NCBI GenBank assembly: GCA_013396755.1
Contig: VWZF01004871.1
Coordinates: 509,918-573,917 of the forward strand
Reading direction: 5' to 3'
Length of the DNA stretch: 64,000 nucleotides
From: Sclerurus mexicanus
Lineage: Eukaryota > Chordata > Aves > Passeriformes > Furnariidae
Part shown: positions 58,770 through 64,000 of the stretch, piece after piece
Position numbering within the stretch: the stretch's first letter is position 1
Layout: each line of letters opens with the position of its first letter
Translations under genes and position numbers: made by a program
Notes under the pieces: generated by a model
Databases searched by the model: none
What the model was told of the DNA's origin: nothing
Seen by the model: only the letters and a program-made list of their open reading frames with translations

Positions 58770-61525
58770 AGCATACATAGGCTCTCAAACCAGTAATGAT
58801 TCTTCCAGGTAATTATTTTGCAACAGTATAGGCAACTTCTTTCTTCCTCCATATAATACAGTATGTAAAATTTAGCATATCAATAATACACATATATCAA
58901 ACAGTATGTAAAAAATCTCTGTTTTATAGTACAACGGTGCTATTTTATAGTTTGTTACATGAAAGGGTCTGGCCAAAACAGTAATAGGTAAAAGCAAATG
59001 TGAAAGGACCAAGCCAAAGACTAAATAATGAAATAGTTTCAAAACTATTCACCTTAAATCAACTGAAATGGCTTCAGATTTCAATATGGCAATAACTTTC
59101 CCATCCTCAAAAGAAAATTCAGAAACTTGTTTCCTTTTAGATGTTTGAATGGTGGTGTTTTCATTTATGGTTATGCGAAACACAAATTCATAGATGTCTA
59201 AGCCCAGAGAAGACAACTTAAGAACAGTCCTCAAATTACTTCAAAGGGTAGTCCATCAGGGCCTAAATCTTCCTGAACTATCAACATTCTATTTAAACAT
59301 AAGAGAGGAGTACTCAAGTTCCCTTCCATTTTAATTCTTCCAACAATCAGATGTGACTGTTTAACTGGGCTTCTGCATCTCTCTGTAAATCAGAAAAGCT
59401 GATCTAATCACCAAATTACAGTGGAGAAAGAGTCGTCAGGAAGACATTAACCATAAAATCCTTGCATCCTTACTTACAACCCTCTGTTATGTAACTTTGA
59501 TAAGCGCTGCACTGATTCTACCTTGAATAACACTGTGCCCTAAGCTCCATTTCTGTAAATCAGCCCAGGGCTAGACTGGCCATACAGTGAAGGGAGTAGG
59601 TAGCCAGCAGTGTCCCAAGGTGAGCAATAAACTTCTCTGTGAGAGAAGGGAAGGGAAGATGGGGGGGTCAATTTGTTGTTCTCCCCTTTCCAAGACCTCC
59701 AATGTGGTTCCACTCGCCTTCTTTCCCTCACCACCTTGCATGTGGTAAGCTCAGCAAGGGATGAAGTTATCTCTTGGTCAAACCCAAAGGGAGCCTGGAC
59801 AATACTGTATGAAGGGAGCGGTTAGGGAGATGTTACATTAGATCTATAAAGGAAGTATCACTTTTTAAAGGCTCTAATCTGCCTTACTTTCTACTGCATC
59901 CAAGGGAGTAGATAACGGAAGGACTGACTAAAACACAAGAAAAGGTTCTCTGCAGACTGCGTATATACAGCAGCTCAATATTTCCTTGTGAAACAAGGTA
60001 GGTCTTAAAAGTCTAACAAATTACTATAGCTCCTTTTTTTATTCCCATAGAAAATCTGTGGTCTGTATTTTTCAACAAGTACAATGTATTCCTATGCAAT
60101 TCTTTAAGCCCTCTGCTTTCTGTGAGATGGATGTCTATATGCACAATAAGCTGCCATAGCAATGTAAAAGTAGAACAGTAAATGAATAAAAAGAATGTGT
60201 CACAGCTGTCACTGACTGAGATAGTTATGTTCAAAAAGGAAGAAAGTAAAGAGAAACAGGTGTGGAAACTAAACTAAATTGTCTGCCACCAATTCAATAA
60301 ACAGAGCTAGCAATTCTGATATCTGCCACAGCTCCTACACGCCTTTTTCTGGCAGGGGGGATGGAGAGGGAAGTACTCTTACTTTAATGGCTGTAAGAAT
60401 TCTGAAATACTATCTAAGAAAAAGCCATTATTTTGATGTCACAGACATAATACATATTTCCATTTCAAGTCCCATGCCCTTTCTGTCCCCTCCCTATCTC
60501 CTCTGAAGTTCTAAGGGGAGGAAATAAGAAAGGTGTGAATGTAAAAACCAATTTGCAGATAGCTGTGGTGGCAAGTTTCTTTGTAGGTAACTTTTTTATT
60601 GGTGCACTGTTAACATAACTGAATATCTATACATCATTTTGCATTAATTCCTGTGAATTAATTCAAATTTTTTGTCTTATCTTGGGATTCGCACACTCAC
60701 ATTCTCGCCACCATATTTCATAATCAGAAAATATCGCTCAGACACAGCAGTATCTAACATCACAACTTGACAACTGCCTAAACAAATTGGAACAATTCTT
60801 GAAAGAAACTAAAATAAATAATGAATAGCTACAAACTTCAAAGGCAACACTTTGCTTTACTAGAGAATAAATGGTATCACAAAATGGAAAGTAACTGCAG
60901 CCCTGCAGACGTGACAAATGCATGGATGGGAAATGCATTTTGTATAAGAAATCTCCAGTCATATGGCAGGGAGCACATGATATACCAGTCAGTGTGAAAG
61001 ATAAAGGGCTGCATTAACTTAATAATCTTAATAAATCCGCTACTTAAAGAAGTTGAAGCGTGAGCCAAAACATCTCCCTCCCGAAAGTACAAAGCAGTCT
61101 GACTTGGAAAACTTCTAATTAGAGAAATTGAAAGGTTCAGCTGGATTTTCAAAAGCACTCCAGATATTTAGGAACAGGGCTCCCGCTGGATGCCATTGAT
61201 TCCCATCACTCACTTAAATGGCACAGAAAAGCCCACTCCCCATCCTTCCCTATGGTCTAAGTCACATGAGAGAGGTCACAGATTTTTGCATTCTAGAGTA
61301 GACTTAAAACTCCAATTATTACCTGTCACTGAAATGCATAAGAAAAAAGTTAATTAAGCCTCATTATTTTCAGTCAGTTCAAAAAGCACTGAAGATCTAA
61401 ACCCACTGAAGTTAATATATCTCTTTCATCAAGGTAGCAAAATTTGAGCCTTATCTTCATAGTAAACATAATTAATCATTAAGAGTTTGGAATGAAAAAT
61501 TAATAAATTCTTTATTTTGTTCAAA

Positions 61526-61918
61526 ATGTACTTACAAACCTACACTTACCTTTCTTTGAAAGACTTGTATGAAGCTCATTTGTACCATTCAGCCAAGAGA
61601 GAGAAGAAAATCAAACTAGGGGTTATTGCATCCAGTCCTCGTAGATACATTGAAATAGGCACCTTTGTTCCAAGGCAGCTTGCAGTGTCAATTCCTTTTA
61701 TAAGGTTAAAGGGTAAATTTGTGGCAGACTTTCTTTACAGAAGTGAATGCCAAACACAACCAGTAGCTACTTTCAGTTGCCCCATGAGCTTGTTGTTCTC
61801 TCGGTATCAATGGTTAAAGTTAATTAGAGACTTTAGGCCAAGCTCTCCATTTAACAAGGAAGTGCATGAAATGACAAGATCAGAAAAGTGTACACATATT
61901 TGCTTTACCTGTTACTGA
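61526..61918 (+). other. 130-codon open frame in the 3' UTR
   Basis: In-frame ATG at 61526 runs to TGA at 61916. The predicted product begins MYLQTYTYLS, is basic and mixed in composition, and has no signal, repeat or motif I recognise. It lies in probable untranslated sequence with no sign of its own promoter. Most likely a chance frame. Confidence 0.1.
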
Positions 61919-61938
61919 TTTGGCCAACAACGCCAAAG

Positions 61939-61946
61939 TGGTGCTA
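61939..61946 (+). promoter_or_regulatory. miR-29 8mer target match TGGTGCTA
   Basis: A full 8mer for the miR-29 seed (AGCACCA). IGF1 is an established miR-29 target in mammals. Whether this is the orthologous site cannot be judged here, and it matters only if the long 3' UTR form is made. Confidence 0.35.
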
Positions 61947-63013
61947 TTGTTTTGTTTAAGAAAGTACTTGACTAAAATATAAAAGAAAGCATAAATATTT
62001 TTTTAATGTATGAAAATGACAATTATATAGGTATGGTTATTAAAATAGAAATAAAACTAGCCATAATTTTTCAACTTTTTGTCACTCCAAAAAGAGCAAA
62101 GAAATCTTGTATTGATGGAGATGAGGTGGGAACAAGAGCCAAAATGCCACAAAAATTCATAGAGTTTAAATGCAATTCTAAATCTTTACTCCAAGTAAGA
62201 AATACAGATGAAAAAAAGCATTAGAATTCAGGGAACAACAGATATGATTACAAATCTGTTCAGATTAATGAGAGTCCTATATCATACCAGAGATTTTTAA
62301 GTCACACTTCTGAAATCAGGGAAGTTTGGCTTAGTCAGTGGCATGATCTCATCGAGGTTTTCATTAAGAGTACATTTTTAACTGATTATTTTCTTACTCA
62401 TGGCATGCCCCCCAAAAGTTAACATTCTTATACAAACACTGAAAGACACAAACACATCTGATTATATATAACAGGGAATAACAATAAAAAAATAAAAATT
62501 ACTAACAGGAAATTGATACTTTTTTAAATTCTCACTAATTTCAATTTGTGAAAAAAGTTGAAATATATGGCTAAGAGTCTGTGATTTTTTTTTTTATTAC
62601 TTTATGTGGTCACTATGAACATCCTAATGTGCAAAATTTCACATTTCATTGTTTTGTTTTGAAATTATGGTAAGTTAAGCCCAAATAGATATTCTTGGAA
62701 CCTATAGGCCAGATAGAATACTTATGTTCTGATGAAGGTATAATCAATATATTTAAAAGGTTTTATTTTTAGTCTGAAAAGGAATAGTAGTAATTTATTT
62801 GGGGACTGTAACTATACTGGTCCCTCTTTTAAGGATACTGTTCAGTGCAAATAAGTCTTCAAAACACCCAGCTTCTATTCAAAACCAACATTTATCCCTC
62901 CCTTCCCCTCCCCCTAGCAAATCTAGTTAAAACACTATTGCAACATAATTTTATTGTTTGTCTGTTTGTTGGAAGGGGGATTGTTTTGTTTCAATTCGCT
63001 TTGTTTTGATTCT

Positions 63014-63047
63014 GGGGGGCACGGGGGGGCAAGGAGGAGGAGATGAG
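63014..63047 (+). other. G-rich tract with quadruplex potential
   Basis: Runs of six G (63014-63019), seven G (63023-63029), then aaggaggaggag. Together they give enough G-pairs for at least a two-tier RNA or DNA quadruplex in otherwise AT-rich sequence. Confidence 0.5.
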
Positions 63048-63458
63048 GCTTTCAAGTGATTAAGATTTTTTCGTCTAGGGTACAATCCACGTAAAATAAA
63101 GAATTTGTCTTAATGAGATTACTAATCAACCAATTCATGTGTGGAAGTAGCATTAAGTAAAGCAACTAGATTAATGTTATCTTGAAGGAAGGGGGAAAAA
63201 AAGAACACAAAGGTTTTACCCATTCTAATCCTACTCTATACAATTTGCTTCTCACAGCATTGGAATATTCTACTGGACTATAAGTGTCCAAACACACAGT
63301 TTCTGATATTTATACACTTTGGATTTCTTACATGAAGGGTGTTATGGGAATGTCTGAAGCTTGATTACATGTATAGAGATGCCATTCTAGCAGAAACCAA
63401 AATGAGAAGGACCTCCCTGATGCTTACATTAGGAAATCTTATGCTAGTTGCATAAAAG

Positions 63459-63577
63459 GTGTGTGTATGTGTGCATATATACACATATATAGACGTATGT
63501 ATATATGTGTGTGTATATATACATATTGCTGTAATGTGTGCATGTCTCTCTGCATGTGTGTGTGCACGTGTATATTA
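63459..63577. repeat. TG/TA compound microsatellite
   Basis: Alternating purine-pyrimidine sequence of (TG)n and (TA)n units, for example gtatatatgtgtgtgtatat and gcatgtgtgtgtgcacgtgt, with small palindromes. Such tracts are length-variable and can adopt Z-DNA or hairpins. Confidence 0.85.
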
Positions 63578-64000
63578 CGTTTTTCTTCTTTTTCCTGTCA
63601 AGTAAAATTTAAAATTCTTGCTTTTTACTCTTCAAATCTCATGGATTATATTCATTAATCCAACTGGAATCTAATTTTAGAGCATTGTATAATATGGGTG
63701 TCACAATTTAGATCGTCTTTGTTTTTCATACCTAAGGAAACGACCTGATATTTAAACCATGAGATACTCCTTTGCTATCAGCAGGCAAACATATTTATCT
63801 GTTTAAGTACAGATATAAAATATTTAATACAGATACTTTAATACTAACTCTGAGAGCCATATTATGAAAACACGGATTAAACTTTTATCTTTTATTTCAT
63901 TTTTCTGCAGATGACTTCTGTTAAGTGAGATTTTTTAAGTGTAAGCATTCCTTCAAAGCAAGAATAATGGGTAACAAACAGCAGAATGAAAATTTCTGTC

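Larger units (their letters stand above)
58102..64000 (+). other. IGF1 3' untranslated region (end not seen)
   Basis: The first ~200 bases follow the mammalian IGF1 3' UTR as recalled (tttgct, ttgttaaac, ctaaacattccaa, attaagtcttta). Mammalian IGF1 has a 3' UTR of more than 6 kb in its longest mRNAs, so most or all of this stretch may be transcribed, but no cleavage site can be proved. AATAAA hexamers occur at 58161, 59626, 60185, 60296, 60813, 60866, 61030, 61502, 62050, 62483, 62491 and 63095. The sequence is AT-rich, with many ATTTA motifs, no recognised transposon and two long open frames (58218-58769 and 61526-61918). Confidence 0.65.

Noticed and set aside
1..64000. CRISPR arrays, operons, ribosome binding sites, rRNA genes
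   Set aside because: The window is vertebrate genomic DNA; no regularly spaced repeats or prokaryotic gene organisation were found.

Overview
The window is vertebrate, most probably avian, genomic DNA. It is AT-rich, carries several 5'-truncated CR1 retrotransposons and a few worn MIR-like SINE remnants, and holds one recognisable protein-coding gene: insulin-like growth factor 1 (IGF1) on the + strand. The mature hormone read from the exons has the bird-type C domain (GYGSSSRRLHHK) and Ser26 where human IGF-1 has Asn. From memory, the prepro-protein differs from chicken in the leader (Leu16 instead of Phe, and Val in the SSVAA stretch before the mature N-terminus). I therefore favour a bird other than chicken, but cannot name the species.

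Layout. Positions 1-10139 are 5' flanking DNA without a supported gene; they contain one MIR-like remnant and a compact MEF2/E-box/CRE-like motif cluster at 9370-9487. Positions 10140-10601 are the promoter and 5' leader, matching the mammalian exon 1 promoter region as I recall it. The leader holds a 14-codon upstream ORF, several minimal start-stop ORFs and a C/EBP-type element. Coding exons are 10602-10664, 14853-15009, 50271-50452 and 58042-58101. They are separated by introns of 4,188, 35,261 and 7,589 bases and together encode an intact 153-residue precursor. The 3' UTR starts at 58102 and probably continues to or beyond the window end. It carries three miR-1/206 seed matches close to the stop codon and two unusually long open frames.

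Intron 2 (15010-50270) is the main accumulation site of repeats. Three long CR1 copies lie antisense to IGF1 and two short CR1 3' ends lie in sense. It also has an unclassified 220-bp sequence present twice, MIR-like fragments, small tandem duplications and a 23-base assembly gap inside a poly-T tract. Intron 3 has one more antisense CR1.

Working logic. A single growth-hormone-responsive growth factor gene is spread over 47.5 kb, with layered translational control in its leader (upstream ORFs) and post-transcriptional control in its 3' UTR (muscle microRNA sites, a Pumilio-like element, AU-rich sequence). No prokaryotic features, CRISPR arrays, rRNA or tRNA genes were seen. The most unusual points are the 183-codon open frame in the 3' UTR, the splice-donor-like start of exon 3, a possible intronic polyadenylation isoform after exon 3, and the MEF2/E-box cluster upstream.
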